NCBI GenBank assembly: GCA_012934845.2
Contig: WNNJ02001415.1
Span: forward strand, 248,001 to 312,000
Length of the DNA: 64,000 bases
Direction of reading: 5' to 3'
Origin: Pomphorhynchus laevis
Taxonomy: Eukaryota; Acanthocephala; Palaeacanthocephala; Echinorhynchida; Pomphorhynchidae
Under the pieces are notes generated by a model. That model did not search any database. It was not told the origin of the DNA and was given only the letters and a program-made list of their open reading frames with translations. Shown here in pieces: positions 43,979-54,560 of this stretch. A program made the translations under genes and the position numbers. Position 1 is the first letter of the stretch. The number at the start of each line of letters is the position of its first letter.

Positions 43979-44680
43979 TTACTTTGATGGTTTAATTTTT
44001 GTTAGATATGCGTTATAGTTATTATAAGATATATATGTATATCTTTTTCCGAATATAAGATTAATTAATTTTACTAACGCTTCTTTAATATCTACTAAAT
44101 CTAGATTTGTATAAAGCGTACTAAAATCGTATGTATTTATATTTTGAAAATTTATTCCTTTTGTCTGTTCTAAAAATTCTTTTGTAGAATTAATACTGAA
44201 ATAGTGTTTTATACCAGTATTAATTTCGATTACCTTGCAATATTTTTTAAAGTGTGCTTTAATTACTTTAAGTATTTTATTCATATAGACAGAAAGTGGT
44301 TTTAATGTACATTTAAACGCACTACATATGAACCTAGGTTTTATTGGATTTTTATGTAATTTTGGATTCCAATATAATATAGGTATAGTTTTATTATCTA
44401 ATTCAACCTTTATACCCTTTTTATCCATTATAGAACAGTGACTTGTAATAATTGTTTCTAAACTCAACTCACTACGTTCATATGTTGGATTTACATTTAA
44501 ATCATTAGAATTAACCTCTTTCATTAGTATATCATAATAAAGCTTTTTGCATATGAAGACAAAGTTATTACTAGCTTTATCAATAGTTGTTATTATATAG
44601 TTATCCTTTAATTTAGTAAGTTCTTTATACATATCTTTATTAATTTTATCTTTCCTTTTATAATTGTTTGTTATTTTCAT
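43979..44680 (-). pseudogene. Naiad RT, N-terminal part
   Basis: A 233-codon frame with YIITTIDKASNNFVFICKK, PILYWNPKLHKNPIKPRFIC (the PK-HK-P-KPR block of PLE RTs) and NTYDFSTLYTNLDLVDIKEA (motif A). It begins four bases before the stop of the upstream GIY-YIG frame. The RT copies the element RNA at a nick, probably made by the GIY-YIG nuclease. Confidence 0.85.
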
Positions 44681-45996
44681 TTATTTTTAATTTTATCAAA
44701 TATATAATCTTTCCAAATGTTTATCTTAGATATATTCGAGCTTTCACTATTAATCAGCTTACTAAAGTAATCATTTAAGTTATTATATAACGAACTGTAA
44801 ATTTTATTTTTGTCGTTGTTATTATTTAATCTATATTTATACCCTTTTGATAGCAGCTTTCTTAATTCACAATTTTCAATTAATTCTAGATTATGGGTAC
44901 ATATATGTTCATTTATTTTATCAAAACTAAGACTTTTACAATTGCATTCTGTTTCCATTATGTTTCTAATATTATCGTTACATATTGATTTTAATTCTTT
45001 ATTATAATTACAAATTTTTCGTCCTAATGGTGGTAGGAGTTTATACCTTATTTTAGGAATATATTTACTTAAATCTGACCCTATTATTTCTTTACTTTTA
45101 GAATTATTTAAAAGTCCGGCTATATTTATGTTATCTATACATTTATTAATGAAGTTTATGGTTAATGTATATTTTCTATTGTTATTATTAACATTTATTG
45201 TACGATTATAGTATTTTGTATTACAATAACTGTCTATTATACAACTTAGCCTATCATAGTCGTTAATTAATTTTTGATTTATTGAACATATGATATCTTT
45301 AGAAAAACTTCTTATATTTACATAAAGATCTTTTAGCTTATTATCACTTAAAAGTTGTTTTAACATTTCTAATTGTTCATTTATATACATATCTTTTTTA
45401 ATATTTTTAACTCTATTTTTCCTATTCCTTTTATCACCATGACTTCTTGGTTTGCGTTTAACCGGATTATTATAATATAGTTGTTTATTATGTATTATAC
45501 TACTTCTGCCAATTCCTTGTACCACGTCATTCAATCCTAATGGGTACATGGAATTAAGCGTTTTAATCCAAAAATCTTCTTTTTCTAATAGTTTTTGATT
45601 TAATATTGAAATGTTTTCTTCGATAATATGTTCTAAAATAAATAATTTACAGTTTTTAATATCATGTCCTATTAATCTCATATGTTTATGAAATATAGTT
45701 TGACTATTATGCTGTATATTATATATGTGTTGCCTAAACCTAGTTTTTAACATTTGATATGTTTTTCCTATATATTGCAATCCACATGTGCATTGTATTA
45801 GATACACTACACCTGCGGTATTGCAGTTACAATTATTATTAATATTTAATGAAAAACATTTGTTTGTCGTATTACTTACGATACAATTATTATTATTTAT
45901 AACATCACAAACTATACAATTTTTTCTGTTACATTTAAAAGATCTAAAATTGAAATCATTAGTACTTACGTATTTTTCCAATATTGTTGAGTACAT
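44677..45996 (-). CDS. Naiad N-terminal GIY-YIG endonuclease region
   Basis: A 439-codon open frame from ATG at 45,996. Cysteine-rich start: CNRKNCIVC (residues 22-30), C47, C56, C58. GIY-YIG nuclease next: GVVYLIQC (62-69), LQYIGKTYQMLKTRFRQH (73-90; YIG at 75-77, Arg86), HDIKNCKLFILEHI with the likely metal-binding Glu122, and a tail ending FWIKTLNSMYPLGLNDVVQG. A basic linker (RKPRSHGDKRNRKNR) follows, then ~270 Asn/Lys-rich residues with several CNC/CNCK motifs leading into the RT. All expected catalytic residues appear present. The frame stops at 44,677, just at the RT frame; in the intact element this was probably one polyprotein. Confidence 0.85.
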   Translation of the reverse strand: MYSTILEKYVSTNDFNFRSFKCNRKNCIVCDVINNNNCIVSNTTNKCFSLNINNNCNCNTAGVVYLIQCTCGLQYIGKTYQMLKTRFRQHIYNIQHNSQTIFHKHMRLIGHDIKNCKLFILEHIIEENISILNQKLLEKEDFWIKTLNSMYPLGLNDVVQGIGRSSIIHNKQLYYNNPVKRKPRSHGDKRNRKNRVKNIKKDMYINEQLEMLKQLLSDNKLKDLYVNIRSFSKDIICSINQKLINDYDRLSCIIDSYCNTKYYNRTINVNNNNRKYTLTINFINKCIDNINIAGLLNNSKSKEIIGSDLSKYIPKIRYKLLPPLGRKICNYNKELKSICNDNIRNIMETECNCKSLSFDKINEHICTHNLELIENCELRKLLSKGYKYRLNNNNDKNKIYSSLYNNLNDYFSKLINSESSNISKINIWKDYIFDKIKNK

Positions 45997-45999
45997 GTA

Positions 46000-46425
46000 A
46001 CTTTTAAGTCATAATTTTTAACGTTGCTTTTTCGGTGTCGCCACCTAGTTTAGTTGACTCAGACTAAACTTACAACGGGCCATCCAGCAGCATCTGACAG
46101 GGGGCTGCCCTGCTTAAGGCGGTTGCAGGCTGGAACAAGATCTATAAAGATCTACCACCTTCACTCCACGCGCTACGCGACCTAGCTATTGGCCATTACC
46201 TGGTCTCTTAAACGTGATCACGTGAAGCAGTTTACATTTTAAAGTGTAAACACCTTGGGATGCAAACTTCTCCCTTTTTTAAGAATTAATAATTCATGCT
46301 TGTTTGAAAATAAGAAAAAATAATAGTAAACTCGTAACCAATAATACAGTTTCAGTATTTCGGACAGAGGTCATATTACCGGGAAAACAAAGTCCACAGG
46401 TCAATAATAACATGTCAGTAGAACA
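46000..46425 (-). promoter_or_regulatory. Naiad 5' leader
   Basis: Between the pseudo-LTR and the ATG at 45,996 is a leader with more balanced composition than its flanks. It has three short inverted repeats: GTTTACACTTTAAAATGTAAAC, CACGTGATCACG and AGATCTTTATAGATCT (minus-strand reading). A promoter or RNA structure here is likely by position. No defined motif is recognised. Confidence 0.4.
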
Positions 46426-46704
46426 AATTAAATCAGCTAACTGAGTCTACGTATTGTTATATAATTATAAAATAAACAAAACATAATAATGCTAAATCAA
46501 AATTTAATAATTAAATAATAAAATTAATAATTGTTTTTAGATTTTCTATAATTTAAATCAAGTTAAAAAATAAAAATAAAAATAAAAAATAAAAAATAAA
46601 ATTTAAAATAAACGTCATTTTTATGAATTGACTAATAAATAACAGACGTTGTATTAGAATAAGAATTAGAGGTCATCATGAGGAACTGCTATGCTATTAG
46701 GTTT
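46426..46704 (-). repeat. Naiad 5' pseudo-LTR
   Basis: Direct repeat partner of 42,871-43,177, about 280 bp, with few substitutions apart from A-tract length. The shared end next to the host LINE (AAACCTGATAGCATAGCAG in minus reading) is the same at both ends. Confidence 0.9.
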
Positions 46705-48609
46705 CCACCATGATGAAACCATGATACAGTGGGTAAAGAGAAGCCATAATCATGACGAAGGCGATGGAGAAGAATAGAGTGATCGACGATGTCAAAAGCA
46801 GATGATAGATCAAGAGAAACTGTGACACTACATAATTTATGATCGTGCGATATGAGTAAGTCGTTATAAACTTTAAGACATGCAATTTCGGTGGAGTAAT
46901 TAGAGCGAAAAGCGGCTTGGAAGGGAGGAAATAAGTTAGAGGAATAGAGATATGTATTAACTTGCTTAAGAACGAGACGCTCAAGTAGTTTAGAGAGGGT
47001 TGGGAGAAGTGAAATAGGACGGTACGAAGATGGTAGTGAGGAGTCGAGATGTTGCTTTTTGAGGCGAGGACGAACAGTGGCGCATTTCCAGATGGAAGGA
47101 AATGTACGGCTACGGATGGACGAGTTGAACAATGTGGCTAGGAAGGGTAAGATAAAGGAGCAGATATTTTTAAGCAAGTGAGTGGGAATTGGGTCAGAAG
47201 GAGAGGTTTTATTAGGTAATGACAGCAGAACCGAAGAAACTTCATCAGACGAAACGGGAAGAAGGTGGAATAGTTCTGGGAGGGAAGTATTTAAAGAGAA
47301 AAGTGGGTACAAGGGGGCTATGGGTAGTGGGGAAAGTAAATTAGATAACTTAGTTTGTAGATAAGAAGAAAATTCATCAGGATTTATATTACAAGGGGTA
47401 GATGATCGTGAAAGAATTGAGTTTAAGATTTTCCAATGAGATTTAGAGTTGGAAGATGACTCGAGTTGATTTCGCCAAAAGAGAGTATGTTTAGTACGTA
47501 TAAGAATGAGATATGAACGGCGTTGAGAAAAGTAGGAATCACGAAGATTTGGAGGGAGTGAGTTGGGAGAACGTTTAAGAAAGCGTTTATACATACGAAA
47601 AGAGTGACGGAGTCGAAGTTAGAAAGACTACATTCAGAATCGAACCAGGGAGCATGGCGCAAGCGCTGGGAACGTCGAAGTCGACTAGGCAGAAGGTTTT
47701 TGAGGATCGACGTAAGTTCAGAGTCAAACAGAATGCAGAGATCATCGGGAGAGAGATAGTTAAGAGGAAGTGAAAAGAGTGAAGAATTGAGTAAGCCTGT
47801 GCAGAGGATAGGGATATCGAGAAGCTTCCAGGGTCGACTTGGTGTAGATAATGGTAAAGGCGGAGAAGGAGGATGGGGACGAGTAAGAGTAAGAGTGACA
47901 AGGAAATGATCGGACAAACCAGGATCAGTAATTGACAAGGAGGTATAGTCATTGAAGCAGTTAGGAACAGCAATGATGTCGAGAGCACCGCCGAGAATAT
48001 GAGTTGGGCTTGTTGAAAGTAATTTATAGTTAAAATCAGAAAAAAGATTGGTTAAAGTGATAGAGTCAGAGTCAGAGGGCGATCAAGACGAATGTTAAAG
48101 TCACCGAGAACAAAATAAGGAGTATAAGACAATGAACAGTGAGACATTAGATCTGCAAGGTCGTTAAAGAAGATACGTGAGGGGGCAACTGAACCTGGAC
48201 GGTATACAATCACAAGTTCCAGAGGGAAAGGCGTTGATAATCTGCATATGAGTAATTCGAACGAAGTGTAACGGATGTTAACGTTGATTTTACGTAAAGA
48301 CATTGGGTGACGAGCAATGGCAACAATACCGCCATGGTTAGAAGCAGTAGATGTATGATATGCAATTTGACGAGCTGATTCAACTAGAGAACAACCAGGG
48401 CGACATAGACGACAAATAGCAAGATCGTCGGAATCAGAGTGCCAGGATTCGGTAATGCTGAGAATATCGATAGATAATTGATCGAAGATATCGATAAGCA
48501 TATCAGCTTTATGAAGAATGGAGCGAGTGTTGAATAGACTAAGACGAAAAGTATGCTTAGGAGCGAGATTGACTAGCGAAGAAGACAAGGGGGAGAGATG
48601 GGACGCCAT
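46705..48609 (-). pseudogene. L2/CR1-like LINE, copy c, ORF2 5' half
   Basis: Endonuclease 48,609-48,052 from a true ATG at 48,609: LSLFNTRSILHKADMLIDIF, ILSITESWHS, IVIYRPG and FVLGDFNIRLDR. Then 47,988-47,423 in changed frames (GLSDHFLVTLTL, the SDH motif) and RT 47,594-46,710 (LPNKTSPSDPIPTHLLKNIC, SYRPISLLPTLSKLLERLVL, SLDLSSAFDIVDHSILLHRL). The RT breaks off at TVSWF, where the Naiad begins, and continues at 42,868. Confidence 0.9.
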
Positions 48610-49260
48610 CGAATTTTTGGCCTTGTGTGTACAACGTGAAAATTTCCGTTGATTTGACGTATAGATAAGGATGACTCGCCGTTTGTTTCACGTCGATGTT
48701 TCTCAATGCGAGCTAAGTTGAGCTGGGCAATATCATAAGGGGAGCGGTCAGGAAAGATACGGCAAGTAGATGAAGTGGTAAGAAGTTTAAAACGTTGGGA
48801 GAGTACAGAAGAGGCATGTGAACTATGTCGGAAAACGATTTTTAAGAGTGGAGGACTGAGATGAATGGATTTAGTGGATTTGTTTAAACGAATAAAGGAT
48901 ACAGGATCGATATTATTGAAGAGGGATGGGTTATCATCAGGAAGAATGGTTACTAGGATAGACCTGAAAGCAGATACATCATCATTGAGGCGAGATTGTG
49001 GAGAATCAGATTCGGAAAGCTTTAAGTTTGATATGATTATACAGAGATCGCGCGAAGGAAAACGATTTCGTGGAAGTGGTGGACGGACAGAGCTGGTAGG
49101 AGTAGAGGCAGATGAGCAGATAGAAGTGGAAATGACAGGGGTGCTTGATAGAGAATTAATATTGGTTGGAGCAAGTGTGACAGGAGCGGGTGTTGAATCG
49201 GTTGATAAGAGACGTGACTGGAGATGATTTTAAATGAAGGTTGTAAATTACTTGGAAGTG
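48600..49260 (-). pseudogene. L2/CR1-like LINE, copy c, ORF1
   Basis: A long minus-strand frame without a usable ATG reads RLNKSTKSIHLSPPLLKIVF, RHSSHASSVLSQRFKLLTTS, SPYDIAQLNLARIEKHRRET and NGESSLSIRQINGNFHVVH, running over the ORF2 start at 48,609. Position, basic charge and the RRM-like spacing fit a LINE ORF1 nucleic-acid-binding protein. A frame change at ~49,255 separates it from the Ser/Thr-rich N-terminal part at 49,262-49,903. Confidence 0.65.
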
Positions 49261-49261
49261 T

Positions 49262-49903
49262 TTAGTGGGAGGTAGAGTAAGGAGAATTAAGATAGGTTGG
49301 GGCATGATTGACAGGAATGGAGTGTTGAATCACTTGATCGGAAATGTTACTGGAAATGATTTTGATGGAAGGATGAAAATTATTGAGAAGTGATACGGGG
49401 GAGGTCGAGTAAGAAGTACGTGAAGAGAATAAAGAAGTTTGAGATTTATTTAGATTGGGGGAGGAATAGGAAAGAGGAGGTACGAGATGAAAAGCTTTAC
49501 CGTTAGCATTGTTAGAATGAGAAATATTAATGGAAGTTTTGTACGTAGTTGAACGAGGAGTGTGTGAGAGAGTAGGTTCAATAATGGGATTATAAGATGC
49601 GAAGTCAGGTGTTGATGCGAGGGAAACATCTAAAACAGCATTGGTCTGAATGGTCGTGTGTGATACAGGAGTAGAGGAGCAGGATAACTGTAGTAGTCGT
49701 ACTGATGTACAAAAACCGCAAGTGAAATGTTTACGTTTACACACCGAGTGGTTGGATATTTTAACACGAAGAAGTGTCCATATAACTACTTTTAGAATAT
49801 GCTCTTGAAACAATTCGAAACGCCTGGACAATGATATTTCGTGTATTTCATTGCGTATGTATTTACATCCATTATTCGTTTTATTTTTCTGTATAGAGGG
49901 CAT
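49262..49903 (-). pseudogene. Ser/Thr-rich N-terminal ORF1 part
   Basis: A 213-codon frame, rich in Ser, Thr and Pro in its second half (SNPNLNKSQTSLFSSRTSYS-like sequence). The first half holds a Cys/His scrap (CKRKHFTCGFC). Probably the N-terminal part of ORF1 of LINE copy c, though the first ~60 codons could belong to the neighbouring zinc-knuckle relic. Confidence 0.45.
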
Positions 49904-49925
49904 TTCCGCATAGGTATTCAGTTTT

Positions 49926-50440
49926 GTTCCATTTTATATTCTGGTACAAACATTTGTATTCCTCTCATTGTCTTCAAGTGTATCTTTGTTCTTATCCTGT
50001 AACCAAATATAAAATGCTTTGAATTGCGGACACTTTTTATACAAGAAACAATGGTCACCTCCACACTTAATGCATCTCCTTTTATTTGATTTATTACATT
50101 GCTGCGATGTGTGTTCACCTGAACGCTACGTATATCTAATGTGTTGATTATTACAATTTTGCCTCCAGTGACCCTATTTTTGACATCCGCTGCATTATAT
50201 CCAATAATAGTCATCATATAACTGATCCCCGGTAGAAAACGTTACGCGCATGGGATAAAAAGTGTATGGCTTTGCTAGTAATCTATTGCGCTAGCCAATC
50301 TCAGTCTCTACGATCACAACAGGAATTTTTTATCGTCTCTTTTCGATTTTTAATGTGAAATATATCGGACATTAAATGTATCTTCAAACTCTGCTATTTC
50401 ATCACTGTCTAAATCTTTACTAATATTATGCGCCATTATT
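49926..50440 (-). pseudogene. LINE ORF1 relic with zinc knuckles
   Basis: In one minus-strand frame: CSGCQK-stop-GHWRQNC, a second knuckle ending GEHTSQQC, then RCIKCGGDHCFLYKKCPQFK. Successive CCHC knuckles are typical of ORF1 of Jockey/I/R1-group LINEs. An N-terminal scrap (MAHNISKDLDSDEIAEFED) lies at ~50,440-50,380. It belongs to neither copy c nor family A. Confidence 0.6.
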
Positions 50441-50860
50441 TTGGTGAAAAGGAAGCGATTTTTAATACTTAAACCTTTTGTATTAAAATCCTCCTTTGAA
50501 TAATTGCAGAAATCATTTCTCCATTTTCTCTCTAAATTTCAGACCTAATTTATTATCGAAAAGGAAGGAGGCTTTATTCTAGTTATTCCATCATTTCCGT
50601 AGCTCTTTAATCATGAGGTAACTCCCATTTTAAAAATAATATCTTTGGTTGTTAAGAAATTTGATGGATGTATGTTATCAGTAACCATTTTTTGGTCGGC
50701 ATATCCTTATAATCTTCATGACTAGATGATGAAAAATATTTTCACCATTTTGTTGAAGAAAGAATCTAACAACATCGTTTGATACTTCGACGTTATCAAA
50801 TTATGAAATATTTGTTGTTGAATGAATTCGGTTAAAAATATGACTGCAGTCGTATTTTTA
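50440..50860. other. AT-rich spacer
   Basis: No gene recognised. The minus ORF at 50,722-50,958 is antisense to the 5' end of LINE family A copy 3. Confidence 0.5.
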
Positions 50861-51078
50861 GTTTTACGCACATGATTTCCATCCGAAAATGAGTGCAATT
50901 TTTTCAACGTCGGAGCATCAAAGCCCCATGGAAAAAGCGAAATCTCTCGAATTTTCAAGCAAATTGGATTCAGATAAAGGTAATTTCCTTGTTAAAGACG
51001 ATAATTTCACCGAAAACAGGTAAGTGATGTTTTCGTGTCTGACTCTGGTGACTCGGGGGAGCTTCCCCTGTTCCAAAA

Positions 51079-51865
51079 ATGAAAAATTTATTACTTATCG
51101 CTGGTATTAAACCTATTGAACGTCATCTACTGTTCAATACATTTCTTCGCGACTTTATTAACAATTTCCCAGGTCGCTTACTGTTTAACTCAGTTAAGAC
51201 TGGCGATAATTTACTAAGAATTTCTTTTGCATCCGCTGATATAGCAAAACAATATATGGACCTTTTTTACAAAGAATCTTTCGCATCTTGGAACATTCAA
51301 TTTTAAACCTATACAAGCTACTATTAAAATTACAAACTTTCCGCTTCCCGATGATTCAGATATAAATTGCCTTATGAAAACGTATAAACTTTCCTCAGTC
51401 TGACAGTTAAAGTCTAAATTTGGCGACCCACTGCCGGTCGCATTTGCGAACACTAACCGTGATACTGATGAGGTCATGTGTAGGACTTCAGATAATCCTT
51501 TTATTGGATTTAATCTAAAATGTTCGCTGATCAGCGAAGACCTTTTTACTTATCCACATTGCAATAAGTGTCATAAGTGGGGGCATTGGGCCTCCACTTG
51601 TAAGATTCCTCAACTGTGTGGCATATGCAGCAGTGGTTCCTGCACTGCTCTGGCTAATAATTCCAAATGCTCAGCCAACCCACTGTGTAACAAATGCGGA
51701 TTGGGGCATCCGTCCTGGCCCCGCAAGTGCCAGCATTTTACTAAATACAAGAATAAATATGTTCCTTCGTCTGCTGCTACTAAGACCACTTTTTCTGACG
51801 CAGCCAAGACAATTCCTCCTGACAGAATGTCTAATGCGCACATTTTGTACCTAATAGAAAACTAA
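51079..51865 (+). pseudogene. LINE family A copy 3 ORF1 (zinc-knuckle protein)
   Basis: Nucleic-acid-binding ORF1. 51,079-51,306 covers the N-terminal domain (FINNFPGRLLFNSVKTGDNL). After a frame change, 51,476-51,865 has three knuckles: CNKCHKWGHWASTC, CGICSSGSC and CNKCGLGHPSWPRKC. The tail SDAAKTIPPDRMSNAHILYL is shared with all copies. The upstream part with the ATG is in another frame. Confidence 0.85.
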
Positions 51866-52167
51866 GAAAATGATACTTATGCAAATGGAGAACTTAATTA
51901 AACCGCTGGTTAACTCTTTTTTACAAAACCCTACTGTTAGTCATGAAGAGTACTACCCCAAATCCAAAAAAGGGGTGGCTCTGCTCAACCGATCCCACCG
52001 AATAAGGTAGGAAAACTTCTTAGGGCCAGAAATACAAGCTCCACCCCCGGGAAATGAAGATATTGCCCAGGGGGCAACGGCCGATGTCGGGGCTAGTGGT
52101 GGGAAGAGCAACCTTTCCACACCTAGCTCTGTCTAGGTCGACAGCCCCCGTCTAACTGATCTGTCAC

Positions 52168-54560
52168 ATGGTAAGTAAGCCCGAGCCTTTTTCACTGAAT
52201 ATTCTTCAGTGGAATTCGAAAGTTGCTTCTGCCCTTAGGCTTCTATCTGGTAGAGACGCAGATGTTATAGTCCTTCAGGAGACGCGGTCTATCCGTCTCC
52301 CCCAGGACATTACTCGATTTATCCCTAAGCACATTTATACCCACTATACTGCGTATATAACCCCGCCGCACTCCTCTTCATCTCAAGGACTCTTGACCTT
52401 ACTAAAATGCTCTTTAAGGTCTTCCCTAATTCTAAACTTCTCGTGTCCAGCCCTGTCTTGTTTGGTAGTTTCACTCGTCAAGAACGGTAAACGCCTCAGT
52501 CTAGCCAACGTCTATATTCGTCCAGGAGAGATTCATAAAAACCGTGACCTCCTGGATGGAATAATTGATGGCGGCTACGACATGGTACTAGGTGACTTCA
52601 ACGATAGAACTGGTCGTGGATTAATGCAGCACTCCGAAGAGCCAGGAACGGTTATCTTATTCATAAACCACCGTACCCCACCTTTCATTGCACATCAACA
52701 AATTCTCTCCTCGACTTACTATTGCTCCACGTGAAGTGGTTGCTTAAACCCTTCTACACGGAGCAATCGCGGCAACATCTGTCCACCTCTCATGACCTGA
52801 TTCGTTGGCGGATAGAGGAGGATTCGCTACTTCGGAGAAGATTCCACTTTGACCCCATCAGAGTGGCTTTCTTCCAAGCAGCTATCCAACGCTTCCCCCG
52901 AATTGGCAATGAGAGTTTAACCAAATTTAATTCCTATCTCTCTTCGCAAGCCACCGCGATTTTATCGACTACCTATAAAGGTCGCATTTTCAGTCCCACT
53001 CCGACAAAACTTAAGGCTCTAGCTAAACTATTGCATATCCCTGGTCTCTCTTCTTCTGCCAGACAAACACTCTCGACTGAATACTGGCGGACCAGATACC
53101 GGTTCCAGCTGAGTAAGGATAGGACGAGTATCGCTCGTCTTAACCCTTCTCAGTCTTCCTTTTGGAAGATTTTCAAGAAGGAGAAGTTTGTTTGTTGGAG
53201 GGATAGGGCTACCGGGTGGATCGGTAGTATAGGCTTTGGAAAAGTTTTGGAGGAGTCACTATCCCTACACAATTATGGAGCCACTCAATCACCGCAACCG
53301 ATCCCGCCTTGGGGAGACTTCAGGAGTAGAGGATATATCTGTTCCAGATATTCTTAATGCCTGGGGACCTCTTCCGGGCACCTCCAAAACCGTCGCTCCA
53401 CTCTCTTCACGTGTCTGTCAGCTTTTGACAGCCGATCAAAGAAGGGAGGTGGCCGTCACAATGCTTTTAGCCACCCCTATCCGATGTGGCCGGTATCAAT
53501 ATTAGAAGAAGAATTTTTTTACCTAAAAATATCCGGTCTCATGTCCTAAAGACCTGCAGCCCATTTCGATTCAAAATTCCCTCGTATCGATCTACGAAAA
53601 AGCGCTTGCGCATAGAATCCGCGATCATTTAAGTAGGCGAAATTTAATCCCACCTGGTTTCCATGGGTTCGTCAAAGGTCGCTCGGTCCATTCAGCTGTA
53701 GGTGAAGCTCATCAGTTCTGTCAGGAGAATAGCCATCAACTTGCTGTGGCTGTTTTCCTTGATTTTTCTGCTGCATTTGACCGCATCTCCATTCCTTTTG
53801 CTATCTCTTCTCTCAGGTCCCTCCGGTTGCCTGCGAGAATTGTTAACAGGGGGAGATACTGCTGTACACCAAGCGATTCTTTTATGAAGACGACCCTGAT
53901 GCGCGTCAGTTCTACCCTATTACGGGTGTGCCCCAAGGCTTCCCTCTTTCTCCTATCTTATTTCTTTCTTTATCCATTGAACTCTTCAAAATATATAAAC
54001 GCGAACAACGTCTAGTGGTATACGCTGATGATACCACAGCCATGTTCTATGGACGCAGGTGTAAAGACGTATTCTCGGACATCATCCGTTTCTTTTTAAG
54101 ATTAAAAGACCAGATACCCAAGTCCAATCTTATTTTAAACTTTGCCAAATCGCAGGTGGTTTCTTTCATGGCGCCCCTGCAACAAAGCAAAACACTTAAG
54201 AGATTACCATTCTCTGCGCTCTCCTCTATTTTCACTAATCAACCACTTTCTGTCTTCACAAGTCGAGTACAATACCTGGGGTTCACCGTTACGGTGAACT
54301 AGTCGGCGAAAGCCGACCTGTATAGACTTAAACTTATACTGAAGAGAGCTAGGTGGGTCCTGAAACGGTATCAGCTTCTGTAATTGAAAGGGTAAAACCA
54401 AGTGCGCCTTTTGGGTACTTGGGCTATCTCGGGATTAGTCTTCTTCTCTAAAGGACGTCCCTAGAGCAAAGGCTAAGGTTTCTAAAGCTCTTCGTCTCTC
54501 GATTTCCCAGGAATAGTTCGCTTCGACTGGACTCTTCGGGGTGGTTGAAAGACCCCAGGT
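52168..54560 (+). pseudogene. LINE family A copy 3 ORF2 (endonuclease-RT)
   Basis: Endonuclease 52,168-52,734: SLNILQWNSK, VIVLQETRSI, LANVYIRPGEI and MVLGDFNDRTG. Linker 52,722-53,357. RT in several frames: QPISIQNSLVSIYEKALAHR (~53,565), GFHGFVKGRSVHSAVGEAHQ, VAVFLDFSAAFDRISIPFAI (53,746, motif A), MPQGFPLSPILF (53,928, motif B) and YADDTTAMF (54,021, catalytic). The C-terminal region follows (LGFTVTVN, GYLGISLLF). At least five frame changes or stops. Clade: Jockey/R1-group by order and motifs. Confidence 0.87.
54284..54302 (+). repeat. Conserved hairpin within ORF2 (FTVTVN)
   Basis: GTTCACCGTTACGGTGAAC, a 19-nt palindrome with a single central base, lies in coding sequence for FTVTVN. 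It recurs at ~22,597 (minus) and, with paired changes, at ~35,246. See findings. Confidence 0.75.

Larger units (their letters stand above)
42871..46704 (-). mobile_element. Naiad-type Penelope-like element, near complete
   Basis: A 3.8-kb element on the minus strand: 5' pseudo-LTR, ~430-bp less AT-rich leader (46,000-46,425), GIY-YIG-containing ORF, RT in two further frames, short 3' UTR, 3' pseudo-LTR. The GIY-YIG domain is upstream of the RT. Canonical PLEs have it downstream; the permuted N-terminal arrangement defines the Naiad/Chlamys clade of PLEs. Coding sequence is well preserved with only a couple of frame changes, and three other fragments of the family occur in the window, so it was active fairly recently. 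Confidence 0.88.

Noticed and set aside
48865-49227. 120-aa plus-strand ORF as a gene
   Set aside because: Antisense to LINE copy c ORF1, whose minus frame has the better coding pattern.
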